From contig NZ_MSQB01000023.1 of assembly GCF_002149965.1 (NCBI RefSeq), positions 1-64,000 on the forward strand: a stretch of DNA of 64,000 bases, given 5' to 3'. This DNA is from Novosphingobium panipatense. GTDB lineage: Bacteria > Pseudomonadota > Alphaproteobacteria > Sphingomonadales > Sphingomonadaceae. The position numbers were made by a program, and so were the translations under genes. The notes beneath the pieces were generated by a model. The model had not been told where the DNA came from, searched no databases, and worked only from the letters and a program-made list of their open reading frames with translations. Of this stretch, positions 43,807 to 54,993 are shown one piece after another (within the stretch, counting starts at the first letter, position 1; every line of letters starts with the position of its first letter).

Positions 43807-43840
43807 AATTGTGGCCACTCTGTTGCGGGTGGCCATAATT
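43807..43840. promoter_or_regulatory. Inverted repeat in pdhA promoter region
   Basis: AATTGTGGCCAC (43807-43818) pairs with GTGGCCATAATT (43829-43840) around a 10-base spacer; 11 of 12 positions match. It lies 102 bases upstream of the pdhA TTG start. Size and symmetry suit a dimeric regulator. It is not the enterobacterial PdhR box, and the regulator is unknown. Confidence 0.45.
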
Positions 43841-43941
43841 TTTGTGCCACCTGCGGCAAATTTCCTTCATCGCGCTTTCGATTTCCGCTGGGCGTCCTAT
43901 AAGCGGCCCGAAATCAATCGCACCAACGATGGGGAGTCCCG

Positions 43942-45027
43942 TTGCCCAAAGCAAAGACTGACGCCGGGTCCGGCGCTGAGCCAGCCGTAGTACCGGCACA
44001 GGACGAAGACTTCGCGCTGCACAGCCTCCAGGAGAAGCTCGCGGCCGATCGGCGCTACACGCCGAACAAGGAAGAACTTCTCAATCTCTACGAGCAGATG
44101 GTCCTCATCCGCCGCTTCGAAGAGCGCGCAGGCCAGCTTTACGGCCTGGGCCTGATCGGCGGCTTCTGCCATCTCTACATCGGCCAGGAAGCCGTTGCCG
44201 TGGGCCTTCAGTCCGCGCTCGATTCCAACCGCGACTCGGTCATCACCGGCTATCGCGACCACGGCCACATGCTTGCCTACGGTATCGATCCGAAGGTGAT
44301 CATGGCCGAGCTGACCGGCCGCGAAGCCGGTATCTCGCGCGGCAAGGGCGGCTCGATGCATATGTTCAGCGTCGAGCACAAGTTCTACGGCGGCCACGGT
44401 ATCGTGGGCGCACAGGTCTCGCTCGGTGCCGGTCTCGCCTTCGCGCACAAGTACCGTGAAGACGGCGGCGTCGCGATGGCCTACTTCGGTGACGGCGCGG
44501 CCAACCAGGGCCAGGTCTACGAGAGCTTCAACATGGCGGCTCTCTGGAAGCTGCCGATCATCTTCGTGATCGAGAACAACGGCTACGCCATGGGCACCGC
44601 CGTGAAGCGCGGCTCGGCCGAAACGCACTTCTACCGCCGTGGCACCGCATTCCGCATCCCCGGTATGCAGGTCGACGGCATGGACGTGCTCGAAGTCCGC
44701 AAGGCTGCCGAAGTGGCGCTGGAATATGTCCGCGCGGGCAATGGTCCGGTTCTCATGGAACTGAACACCTACCGCTATCGCGGCCACTCGATGTCCGACC
44801 CCGCGAAGTACCGCAGCCGCGAGGAAGTGCAGGATGTTCGCGAGAAGCGCGATCCGATCGAGCACGTGAAGCAGGATCTCGTCGCCCTTGGCGTGGACGA
44901 AGCCGCGCTGAAGGAAATCGACAAGCGCGTCCGTGCGCAAGTCGCGGAATCGGCCGACTTCGCCGAAAGCTCGCCCGAGCCCGATCTCTCTGAACTCTAT
45001 ACTGACGTCCTGGTGGAGCGCTACTGA
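43942..45027 (+). CDS. pdhA: Pyruvate dehydrogenase E1 component, alpha subunit
   Basis: 361 residues starting at a TTG with GGGGAG upstream; no in-frame ATG fits. The thiamine diphosphate/Mg motif runs from GDGAANQGQVYESFNMAALW (183) to ENN (213). The phosphorylation-loop-type YRGHSMSDPAKYRSREEV is near the C-terminus. With PdhB it decarboxylates pyruvate and reductively acetylates lipoyl groups, feeding acetyl-CoA into the TCA cycle. Translation is coupled to pdhB by a one-base overlap (TGATG). An inverted repeat lies in its promoter region. Confidence 0.93.
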   Translation: MPKAKTDAGSGAEPAVVPAQDEDFALHSLQEKLAADRRYTPNKEELLNLYEQMVLIRRFEERAGQLYGLGLIGGFCHLYIGQEAVAVGLQSALDSNRDSVITGYRDHGHMLAYGIDPKVIMAELTGREAGISRGKGGSMHMFSVEHKFYGGHGIVGAQVSLGAGLAFAHKYREDGGVAMAYFGDGAANQGQVYESFNMAALWKLPIIFVIENNGYAMGTAVKRGSAETHFYRRGTAFRIPGMQVDGMDVLEVRKAAEVALEYVRAGNGPVLMELNTYRYRGHSMSDPAKYRSREEVQDVREKRDPIEHVKQDLVALGVDEAALKEIDKRVRAQVAESADFAESSPEPDLSELYTDVLVERY

Positions 45028-46388
45028 TGGCGATCGAACTGAAGATGCCGGCGCTCTCTCCGACGATGGAGGAGGGCAAGCTTGCCCGCTGGCTGGTGAA
45101 GGAAGGCGACGAAGTCTCATCCGGCGACATCCTCGCCGAAATCGAGACCGACAAGGCGACGATGGAATTCGAAGCCGTCGACGAAGGTACTGTCGGCAAG
45201 ATCCTCGTGGCCGAAGGCACCGAGGGCGTGAAGGTCGGCACGGTGATCGCCGTGCTCGCCGGTGAAGGCGAAGATGCTTCGGCCGTCTCGGCTTCGGCGC
45301 CGAAGGCCGAGGCTGCACCCGCTGCCGAAGCCGCTCCGGCTGCTGCTCGCCCCGAAGCACCTGCTCCGGTCGCGAAGAAGGACCCCGAAGTTCCCTTCGG
45401 CACCAACATGAAGACCTCGACCGTCCGCGAAGCCCTGCGCGATGCGATGGCCGAGGAAATGCGCCGCGATCCGCGCGTCTTCGTGATGGGCGAGGAAGTC
45501 GCCGAGTACCAGGGCGCGTACAAGGTGACCCAGGGCCTTCTCGAGGAATTCGGTCCGCAGCGCGTGATCGACACCCCGATCACCGAGTACGGCTTTGCCG
45601 GTATCGGCACCGGCGCCGCCATGGGCGGCCTGCGTCCGATCATCGAGTTCATGACGTTCAACTTCGCCATGCAGGCGATCGACCACATCATCAACTCGGC
45701 GGCCAAGACCAACTACATGTCTGGCGGCCAGATGCGTTGCCCGATCGTGTTCCGCGGCCCGAACGGCGCAGCGGCCCGCGTCGGCGCGCAGCACTCGCAG
45801 AACTACGGCCCGTGGTACGCAAACGTGCCGGGTCTCGTCGTGATCGCGCCCTATGACGCTTCGGACGCCAAGGGCCTGCTCAAGGCAGCGATCCGCAGCG
45901 AAGATCCGGTCGTGTTCCTTGAAAACGAGCTGGTCTACGGGCGTACCTTCGAACTGCCCGAACTCGACGATCACGTCCTGCCGATCGGAAAGGCGCGGAT
46001 CATGCGCGAAGGCAAGGACGTGACCATCGTGTCCTACTCGATCGGCGTCGGCCTTGCGCTCGAAGCCGCCGAGCAGCTGGCCGGTGAAGGCATCGAAGCC
46101 GAAGTCATCGACCTTCGCACCCTGCGCCCGCTCGACAAGGAAACGGTGCTGGCCAGCCTCGCCAAGACCAACCGCATGGTCGTGGCGGAAGAAGGCTTCC
46201 CGGTCTGCTCGATCGCTTCCGAGATCATCGCGATCTGCATGGAAGAAGGCTTTGACAACCTCGATGCCCCGGTCGTGCGCGTCTGCAACGAAGACGTGCC
46301 GCTGCCTTACGCGGCCAACCTCGAAAAGGCGGCGTTGATCGACACGCCGCGCATCGTCGAGGCGGTTCGCAAGGTCTGCTACCGCTGA
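45027..46388 (+). CDS. pdhB: Pyruvate dehydrogenase E1 component, beta subunit with N-terminal lipoyl domain
   Basis: 453 residues, about 120 longer than E1 beta without a lipoyl domain. Residues 1-80 form a lipoyl domain with lipoylated lysine K43 in ETDKATMEFE. An Ala/Pro/Glu linker (about 85-120) follows, then the E1 beta transketolase-like domain: TSTVREALRDAM to the C-terminal DVPLPYAANLE. This lipoyl-E1beta fusion is characteristic of alphaproteobacteria. A 15-base-pair terminator ends the operon, and no E2 or E3 gene follows, so those are elsewhere. lipA at 54994 is needed to modify the domain. Confidence 0.93.
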   Translation: MAIELKMPALSPTMEEGKLARWLVKEGDEVSSGDILAEIETDKATMEFEAVDEGTVGKILVAEGTEGVKVGTVIAVLAGEGEDASAVSASAPKAEAAPAAEAAPAAARPEAPAPVAKKDPEVPFGTNMKTSTVREALRDAMAEEMRRDPRVFVMGEEVAEYQGAYKVTQGLLEEFGPQRVIDTPITEYGFAGIGTGAAMGGLRPIIEFMTFNFAMQAIDHIINSAAKTNYMSGGQMRCPIVFRGPNGAAARVGAQHSQNYGPWYANVPGLVVIAPYDASDAKGLLKAAIRSEDPVVFLENELVYGRTFELPELDDHVLPIGKARIMREGKDVTIVSYSIGVGLALEAAEQLAGEGIEAEVIDLRTLRPLDKETVLASLAKTNRMVVAEEGFPVCSIASEIIAICMEEGFDNLDAPVVRVCNEDVPLPYAANLEKAALIDTPRIVEAVRKVCYR

Positions 46389-46425
46389 GATCCTCGCGGA
46401 TCCGGCGTAAGAGCTGAAAAGTCTG

Positions 46426-46460
46426 GACGGCGGCGGAGCTAAAGCTCCGCCGCCGTCTTC
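46426..46460 (+). terminator. Strong intrinsic terminator after pdhB
   Basis: GACGGCGGCGGAGCT (46426-46440) pairs perfectly with AGCTCCGCCGCCGTC (46443-46457), giving 15 pairs with a 2-base apex that would open into a small loop. A short TTC tract follows. It begins 38 bases after the pdhB stop. Confidence 0.75.
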
Positions 46461-46530
46461 CGTTGCGCCCTCTGTTCAAGGCCGATGTTTCCGGGCTTGC
46501 GTGATCGTCCTTGCGGGCTAGAGAGACCGC

Positions 46531-47211
46531 GTGTCCGAGCCATCATCCCCTGAGAGCCGTCCCGAAGACCTGCTTCTGCCGGCCTTGCCGCAGACCATGC
46601 GGCTTGCGCTGGCCTATGCCCCGCCATCCGCACGCCTGCAGACGCTGGCGTTGCTGGCGCTGGACCAGCGGCTTGCCGGACTGCTGCGTCATTCGCGCGA
46701 ACCGATGATGGCGCAGATCCGCCTGGCCTGGTGGCGCGAAACGCTGGAACGCGACGCAGCCGAATGGCCGGAGGGCGAGCCGCTGCTCGCCGCGCTGCGC
46801 AGTTGGAACGGCGGCCACCGCGCACTTGTCGCCCTGGTCGATGGCTGGGAGGCTTTGACCGGAGAGGCGCCGCTGGCACCGGAAGCGCTGGAAGAAATGG
46901 TGGATGGCCGTGCTGCCGCCTTCGCCGGACTGGCAGCGGCGCTGGGGCGCGACGCTGAAGCAGAGGCCGCGCGCTCGCTGGGGCGTCGCTGGGCGCTGGC
47001 GGATCTTGCGACCAAGCTCAATCATCCCGGTGAAAGCGTCGTCGTACGGCGGCTTGCGCAAGCGGAGCAGGGGCGGTCCGTCCGGGTGTCCCGGGCGCTG
47101 CGTGCTCTGGCGGTTCTGGAGGGACTGGCCCGGGACAATCTCGCCAGCGGCGGGCAGGGCTCCGCGCGGACGGTGCTGAAGGCCATGCGCATCGGCCTGC
47201 TCGGGCGCTAG
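46531..47211 (+). CDS. Squalene/phytoene synthase-fold protein, degenerate (NDUFAF6-like)
   Basis: 226 residues from a GTG. LLALDQRLAGLLRHSREPMMAQIRLAWWRE is the aligned core of the squalene/phytoene synthase superfamily. However, the Asp-rich metal motifs (DxxED-type) are absent: DQRLA stands where DDIVD is usual. The protein is also short for a synthase. The closest analogues are mitochondrial complex I assembly factors (NDUFAF6), which keep the fold but not the activity. It is therefore unlikely to make terpenes. It is separated from the pdh operon by a terminator and precedes the EF-hand gene by 83 bases. Confidence 0.65.
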   Translation: MSEPSSPESRPEDLLLPALPQTMRLALAYAPPSARLQTLALLALDQRLAGLLRHSREPMMAQIRLAWWRETLERDAAEWPEGEPLLAALRSWNGGHRALVALVDGWEALTGEAPLAPEALEEMVDGRAAAFAGLAAALGRDAEAEAARSLGRRWALADLATKLNHPGESVVVRRLAQAEQGRSVRVSRALRALAVLEGLARDNLASGGQGSARTVLKAMRIGLLGR

Positions 47212-47294
47212 GTTAGCCTCGATAACAGACATGTAATTTCCCTGAGGCGCCGGGCTGAGGAGATAAGCCGCGCGCGAATTCAGGGAGACTGTCG

Positions 47295-47765
47295 ATGCAG
47301 CGGTTCATCCTCGGCGGCGTCACGGCAATGGTGATGCTCTCGATCGGCCTGTTCTGGTGGCAGGGGCGGGCCGAAGTGGAAAAGGCTCCGCCGCTGCCTC
47401 CGGCCGCCGTCAGCCTGCCTGATCCTCAGGAGGTGCCGAGCGCGGATCTTGCCGATATCGAAGGACCCGAACTGCCCGAGGCGACCGAGCAGACGCGCGA
47501 GCAGCGACGGTTCGGGCGCTACGACCGGGACCGGGATGGGCGGATCACCCGCAACGAGATGCTTTCCACGCGCGTCGATGCCTTCCGCAAGCTCGACAAG
47601 GACGGGAATAACCTGCTGACGTTCGAGGAGTGGGCCGTGGCGACCGTCACGAAGTTCGAGGTCGCCGATGGCAACGGCGATCAGTCGCTTACGCCTGCGG
47701 AGTTCCGCAAGACCGCTTCACCCCCAAGTCGGGAAAAGCCCAAGCCGAAGTGCATTTGCAAGTAA
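47295..47765 (+). CDS. EF-hand calcium-binding protein, membrane-anchored
   Basis: 156 residues. An N-terminal hydrophobic helix (about 4-22) reads as a membrane anchor or uncleaved signal. It is followed by a Pro-rich linker. Three canonical EF-hand loops follow: DRDRDGRITRNE (1,3,5,9,12 = D,D,D,T,E), DKDGNNLLTFEE and DGNGDQSLTPAE. The Lys-rich tail ends KPKPKCICK. It probably senses or buffers calcium in the periplasm. A GGGAGA ribosome-binding site precedes the ATG. A REP-like element begins directly after the stop codon. Confidence 0.83.
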   Translation: MQRFILGGVTAMVMLSIGLFWWQGRAEVEKAPPLPPAAVSLPDPQEVPSADLADIEGPELPEATEQTREQRRFGRYDRDRDGRITRNEMLSTRVDAFRKLDKDGNNLLTFEEWAVATVTKFEVADGNGDQSLTPAEFRKTASPPSREKPKPKCICK

Positions 47766-47895
47766 CGTCGTCCCGGACTTGATCCGGGACCGCTGGCAAA
47801 ACTTGAGGCGCGAGTTGTCGGTAAAGCGCAAGGCTCGCCTGCGCGAGGTCGCGCCTAAAGACTGACAACGGTCCCGGATCAAGTCCGAGACGACG
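47766..47895. repeat. REP-like inverted element, copy 1 (CGTCGTCCCGG family)
   Basis: A 26-base left arm (47766-47791) starts CGTCGTCCCGGACTTGAT. Its inverse copy (47870-47895) has one mismatch. The 78-base spacer holds further short stems. The element begins at the first base after the EF-hand stop codon. It shares both arms and the internal CTTGAGGCGC block with the copy at 56397. The element could form a long hairpin at the mRNA end. Confidence 0.7.
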
Positions 47896-47906
47896 CGCGT
47901 TAGGCT

Positions 47907-49256
47907 TCACCCCGCGGGCGTCAAGCCTTCCAGCCAGGGCGCGATTTCCTGCTTGGCACGCTCGGTATAGGCTTCCTTGCGCTGCTTCTTCTTGACGTCG
48001 TGAAGCGGCGGGAAAAGGCCGAAGTTGACGTTCATCGGCTGATAGCTCTCGGCCTCGGCATCCCCGGTGATGTGCGAGAGCAGGGCGCCCAGCGCGGTCG
48101 TGCGCGGGGGTGCCTGCCAGTCGCGGCCAGCGAGCTGCGTGGCCGTCATCAGGCCTGCCATCATACCGACGGCAGCGCTTTCGACATAGCCCTCGCAGCC
48201 GGTGATCTGCCCGGCGAAACGAACATGGGGCGCGCTCTTGAGACGAAGCTGACGGTCCAGCAGAACCGGTGAGTTAATGAACGTGTTGCGGTGCAGTCCG
48301 CCGAGCCGTGCGAATTCGGCATTCTCGAGGCCGGGAATGGTGCGGAACAGGCGCACCTGCTCGGCATGCTTCAACTTGGTCTGGAAGCCGACCATGTTCC
48401 ACAGGGTGCCGAGCTTGTTGTCCTGCCGCAGCTGCACGACCGCATAGGCCCAGCGACCCTTCGGATGCTCTTCGGTCGCCCAGTGCGGATTGTCGAGGCC
48501 CACTGGCTTCATCGGCCCGAAGCGCAGCGTTTCGACGCCGCGTTCGGCCATGACCTCGATCGGCATGCAGCCGTCGAAGTAGGGGGTGTTCGATTCCCAA
48601 TCCTTGAAGGCGGTCTTTTCGCCGTCGAGGAGGGCCTGATGGAATGCAAGGTACTGCTCCTTGTCCATCGGGCAGTTGATGTAATCCTTGGTTTCGCCCT
48701 TGTCCCAGCGCGAGGCCATCCAGCAGACGTCCATGTCGATGCTTTCGCGGTAGACGATGGGGGCGATGGCATCGAAGAAGGCAAGGCTATCGGCGCCGGT
48801 CGCCTGTCCGATGCTGCCTGCCAGAGCCTCGGCGGTCAGCGGGCCGGTGGCGACGATGGTGGTGCCGGTATCGGGAAGCGTGTCCACGCGTTCGCGCACG
48901 ATTTCCACGTTGGAAAGCGCGGAAAGCCGCGCCTCCACTTCGGCGGAAAAGACGTCGCGGTCCACGGCCAAGGCAGAACCGGCAGGCACCTGCGCCTTGG
49001 CCGCCGCCGCCATGATCAGCGAATCGCAGCGGCGCATTTCCTCGTGCAGCAGGCCGACTGCATTCTTTTCATGGTCGTCGGAGCGGAAGGAGTTGGAGCA
49101 GACCAGCTCGGCGAGCCCATCGCCCTGGTGGGCCGGGCTGCGTTCGCCCGTTCCGCGCATTTCCGAGAGGCGTACGCGAAAACCGCGCCGACCGAGCTGC
49201 CAGGCGGCTTCGCTGCCGGCGAGGCCGCCGCCGATGATATGGACGTCTTGAGTCAT
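47907..49256 (-). CDS. trmFO: Methylenetetrahydrofolate-tRNA (uracil-54-C5)-methyltransferase
   Basis: 449 residues from the ATG at MTQDVHIIGGG; upstream in-frame sequence is low-complexity and lacks a ribosome-binding site. The dinucleotide site is VHIIGGGLAGSEAAWQLGRRG. LVCSNSFRSDD carries one catalytic-type Cys, and DYINCPMDKEQY the second. CAL-type C-terminal FAD contacts are in GQITGCEGYVESAAVG. It methylates U54 of tRNA using methylene-tetrahydrofolate and FADH2. It lies 50 bases downstream of the DUF952 gene in the gyrA direction. Confidence 0.9.
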   Translation of the reverse strand: MTQDVHIIGGGLAGSEAAWQLGRRGFRVRLSEMRGTGERSPAHQGDGLAELVCSNSFRSDDHEKNAVGLLHEEMRRCDSLIMAAAAKAQVPAGSALAVDRDVFSAEVEARLSALSNVEIVRERVDTLPDTGTTIVATGPLTAEALAGSIGQATGADSLAFFDAIAPIVYRESIDMDVCWMASRWDKGETKDYINCPMDKEQYLAFHQALLDGEKTAFKDWESNTPYFDGCMPIEVMAERGVETLRFGPMKPVGLDNPHWATEEHPKGRWAYAVVQLRQDNKLGTLWNMVGFQTKLKHAEQVRLFRTIPGLENAEFARLGGLHRNTFINSPVLLDRQLRLKSAPHVRFAGQITGCEGYVESAAVGMMAGLMTATQLAGRDWQAPPRTTALGALLSHITGDAEAESYQPMNVNFGLFPPLHDVKKKQRKEAYTERAKQEIAPWLEGLTPAG

Positions 49257-49306
49257 GGCGCCAGCGCCTAGACCTTTGCGCGCCGTCAGGGAAGGGTGTG
49301 CCGCGC

Positions 49307-49647
49307 TTAGGCGCCCGGCAGGATCAGCTTTCCGGCATGATCCCGTTCGACCGGACCGTGTGCGATCACTGCCGAGAGCGGCAGATCCGCGTAGATATGC
49401 GGGAACAGCGCGCCGCCGCGCGAGACTTCCCATTTCACCGATTCGCCCAGGGCCGCCAGGTCCACGGCGGCAATGCCGAGGCCGGTCTGACCCGCGAAAT
49501 GCTTGTCCAGCGTCTCCTGCGCCTGATCGGCAGTGGACATGTGGATATAGCCATCGGCCAGATCGATCGGCGCTCCGGTGAAAGTCCCGTCGGAGAGCAG
49601 CGTTTGAAGCTGCTCTCCGGTCAGGATCTTGTAGGCGACGCTATCGC

Positions 49648-49651
<4 letters not shown>
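49307..49651 (-). CDS. DUF952 domain protein
   Basis: 114 residues from a GTG (GTGA overlaps the gyrA stop by 4 bases). KILTGEQLQTLLSDGTFTGAPIDLADGYIHMSTADQ is the DUF952 core: an ADP-ribosyl-like small fold with a conserved DGYIHMS block. Function unknown. Coupling to gyrA is probably positional rather than functional. It has no signal peptide or membrane helix. Confidence 0.8.
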
Positions 49652-52428
<2,777 letters not shown>

Positions 52429-52782
52429 GCGCTGGATCGTTCGTTGCTGCGGGACAAAGGGTGATGGATCGCCCTAGGACATGCGCCGGGGGAAAGCCAC
52501 ACGATCCGATGAGGCTGCGAAGGCCTTGCGTGGATTTTTCCACACTTATGGGTCGAAGGGAGGCGGCCTGCCGCTCTGGTGCGATGGTCTGCGTGGAGCC
52601 TGCGTGCGGGAAGGAACCCGGAAGGCTGCGGCGAATTGCATTCAAACAGCGTTAAGTGGCGCAATCCTAATGCCGGGTCGAGGTTGCCAAGCCGGCGTTT
52701 CGCCGCCACACCGGCAACACCGAATTCCGGGAGTCATGCGTTCGCGCGTGTCTCCCACCTGTTTTGATGAGGAGTGGCCTGA
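52429..52782. promoter_or_regulatory. Divergent intergenic region between gyrA and the TPR-like gene
   Basis: 354 bases with no supportable coding sequence. It must carry the gyrA promoter (minus) and the promoter of the exported TPR-like gene (plus). A TTTTTCCACAC block at about 52535-52545 resembles a DnaA-type box, with at least one mismatch from TTATCCACA. A GTTGCC/GGCAAC pair at 52683-52718 could form a stem. The ribosome-binding site GAGGAG at about 52767-52772 precedes the plus-strand gene. Nothing else was recognised. Confidence 0.45.
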
Positions 52783-54138
52783 ATGGCTCGCAAGTTCCTG
52801 ATTTCCCGTATCGCCCTGGCCGTTGCCATGACCGGCGGAATCGCCGCCGCGGCGGCGCCGACGATGGTCGTCGCCAAAGAAAAGGAGAAGGCGGCCGCCA
52901 AGGCTTCGTTCTCCAAGGAATATGCTGCCGTTGCCGCTCCGGTCGACAAGGCGATCGCGGATGCCAAGGCCAATGCCGCGGTCCAGGCCGCCTCGCAGAA
53001 GGCCCAGGCCGCCAAGACCGATGCCGAGAAGCAGGCTGCCCGCGCCGAAGTGGATGCCGCGATGGGCGGCGTGCTCGCGCAGCTTCAGACTGCGGAAGCC
53101 CAGGCCACCCAGCCGTTCGACAAGCTGAAGCAGGGCGAGATGACCCGCAACGTCGGCGTTCTGATGAATGACCCGGCCATGCAGCACAAGGGCCTCGTCA
53201 TGATGCTCGACAGCGGCCAGACCAGCCCTGAATCGCTGGGCCAGGTTCAGTACCTCGCCGGTGTCACCGCCTATCAGAGCGAGAAGTACGACGTGGCTGC
53301 GCGCTACCTGCAGCAGTCGTTCGACGGCGGCTATCGCGACACCCAGAACATGATCCAGCCGCTGCTGGCCGACTCGTACAAGCGGTCGAACAACCCGCAG
53401 GCGGCGCTGGCAATGGTCCAGAAGGAACTGGAAGCCGCCAAGGCCAACGGCACCAAGCCCGCCGAAACTTCGATCCGCAGCGCGCTTCAGGCTTCCTACG
53501 ATGCCAAGCAGCTGGCGCCGTCGACCGAATATGCCGCGATGCTTGCCCAGTACTATCCGAGCCCGGCGACCTGGAACATCTCGATCTCGATCGTGCGCCA
53601 GCTGGCCTCGCTCCAGAACGCCGAGAACCTCGACCTCATGCGCCTGATGAACGTCACCGGCGCGATGAAGGACAAGCGCGATTATCTGGAATATCTCCAG
53701 AACGTCGATCCGCGCGCTTTCCCGGGTGAAGCGGTCAAGATCATGGACCAGGGGCTCAGCAAGAACCTGCTGACCCAGGCCGAAGTCGGCCCTGACCGCG
53801 CCAACAGCGCCGGCCGCGTCTCGGCCGACAAGGCCTCGCTGCCGGCCACCGAGCGTGATGCCATGAAGCCTGCCGCCACCGCCGCGCAGGTGACCGGCGC
53901 CGCCGACGTCTTCCTGAGCTACGACGAGTTCGCCAAGGCGGAAACGCTTTACAAGGCGGCCCTCGGCAAGCCGGGTGTCGATGCCAACAAGGCGAACTTG
54001 CGCCTCGGCATGGCCCAGGCGATGCAGGGCAAGTCCGCCGATGCTCAGGCGACGCTCGCCAAGGTCACCGGCACGCGCGCGCCCGTCGCCAAGCTCTGGG
54101 CCGCCTATGCGCTCAGCAAGGGCACGCCCGCTACCTGA
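52783..54138 (+). CDS. Exported TPR/SEL1-like hypothetical protein
   Basis: 451 residues. A signal peptide (about 1-31) ends AKEKEK-like. The following Ala/Lys/Gln-rich helical segment (about 35-100) may be coiled coil. Helix-turn-helix tetratricopeptide-like repeats include YLAGVTAYQSEKYDVAARYLQQSF and, near the end, YDEFAKAETLYKAALGKPG. It has no catalytic motif. It probably is a periplasmic scaffold. The terminator at 54161 ends the gene. Function unknown. Confidence 0.72.
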   Translation: MARKFLISRIALAVAMTGGIAAAAAPTMVVAKEKEKAAAKASFSKEYAAVAAPVDKAIADAKANAAVQAASQKAQAAKTDAEKQAARAEVDAAMGGVLAQLQTAEAQATQPFDKLKQGEMTRNVGVLMNDPAMQHKGLVMMLDSGQTSPESLGQVQYLAGVTAYQSEKYDVAARYLQQSFDGGYRDTQNMIQPLLADSYKRSNNPQAALAMVQKELEAAKANGTKPAETSIRSALQASYDAKQLAPSTEYAAMLAQYYPSPATWNISISIVRQLASLQNAENLDLMRLMNVTGAMKDKRDYLEYLQNVDPRAFPGEAVKIMDQGLSKNLLTQAEVGPDRANSAGRVSADKASLPATERDAMKPAATAAQVTGAADVFLSYDEFAKAETLYKAALGKPGVDANKANLRLGMAQAMQGKSADAQATLAKVTGTRAPVAKLWAAYALSKGTPAT

Positions 54139-54160
54139 GCTTTCGGGAGCCTGAAATAGA

Positions 54161-54192
54161 AAGGGCGGCGGGGAAACCCGCCGCCCTTTTCT
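54161..54192. terminator. Bidirectional terminator between TPR-like and carbonic anhydrase genes
   Basis: AAGGGCGGCGGG (54161-54172) pairs perfectly with CCCGCCGCCCTT (54177-54188) around a GAAA loop and ends in TTTTCTT. The two flanking genes converge here. Confidence 0.8.
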
Positions 54193-54240
54193 TGTGTGAG
54201 GGACAGACCGGAGCGTTGACGTCGCTCCGGCCTTGGGACG

Positions 54241-54909
54241 TCAGGAAGCCGGTGCGAATTCGCCGGTGGTTTCGTCCATCAGGTGCAGCTGACCATCGGA
54301 AATGGCGAAGAATGCGCCGCGCAGCTTGAGGTCGCCGTTTTTCACCTTGCTGCGCACGCACGGGAAGGTCATCAGGTTCTCAAGGCTGACGCGGACTGCC
54401 GCCTGCTCCATCTGGCGCTCGGCGGGACGGCCGCTCGTGCCGAATTCCGCAGCGACGGGGGCGCGGGCTTCGTCCAACATCGAGATCCAGTCGGCGATGA
54501 AGCCGCCCTGTCCGGGTTCGGCGCCGTGCAGTTCCTGGGTGAGCGCGGCCTTGCAGCCGCCGCACATGCCGTGGCCCATGACCACGACTTCTTTGACCTT
54601 CAGGACCTGCACCGCGAATTCCAGTGCGGCGGAGACGCCGTGATGGCCGGGCGTGGTCTCGAAGGGGGGGACGAGGGCGGCGACGTTGCGAACCACGAAG
54701 ATTTCGCCGGGATCGACGTCGAAGATCTGCGAGGGATCGACGCGGCTGTCCGAACAGGCCACGATCATCACTTCGGGCTGCTGGCCTTCGCTGAGGCGCT
54801 CCCAGCGCTCGCGGTTCGGGCTCCATCCGCTGGAACGAAAGCGGCGGTAGCCTTCGAGGAGATTATCGAGGACGCGTTGTCCGTGCTGCGGGGCGCTGGA
54901 ATCGGTCAT
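54241..54909 (-). CDS. Beta-class carbonic anhydrase
   Basis: 222 residues from the ATG with GGAGG upstream; an upstream in-frame ATG (27 bases earlier) lacks one. The zinc ligands are C52 (ACSDSRVDP, with the D54/R56 dyad), H113 and C116 (MGHGMCGGC). The IFVVRNVAALVPPFE segment is the beta-CA core. It interconverts CO2 and bicarbonate. It is cytosolic with no signal peptide and divergent from lipA across 84 bases. Confidence 0.9.
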   Translation of the reverse strand: MTDSSAPQHGQRVLDNLLEGYRRFRSSGWSPNRERWERLSEGQQPEVMIVACSDSRVDPSQIFDVDPGEIFVVRNVAALVPPFETTPGHHGVSAALEFAVQVLKVKEVVVMGHGMCGGCKAALTQELHGAEPGQGGFIADWISMLDEARAPVAAEFGTSGRPAERQMEQAAVRVSLENLMTFPCVRSKVKNGDLKLRGAFFAISDGQLHLMDETTGEFAPAS

Positions 54910-54993
54910 GGTTTGCCTCCATTGAAACGCACGCAACCCTTAGTCAGGATATTCGCACTGGCAAGCGGCAGCGCTTGCGACTATCTGGACGCC

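Noticed and set aside
43807..43840. PdhR-type operator upstream of pdhA
   Set aside because: The PdhR box has a 3-base centre between AATTGGT/ACCAATT arms. Arm sequence and spacer differ here, so it is reported only as an unassigned inverted repeat.
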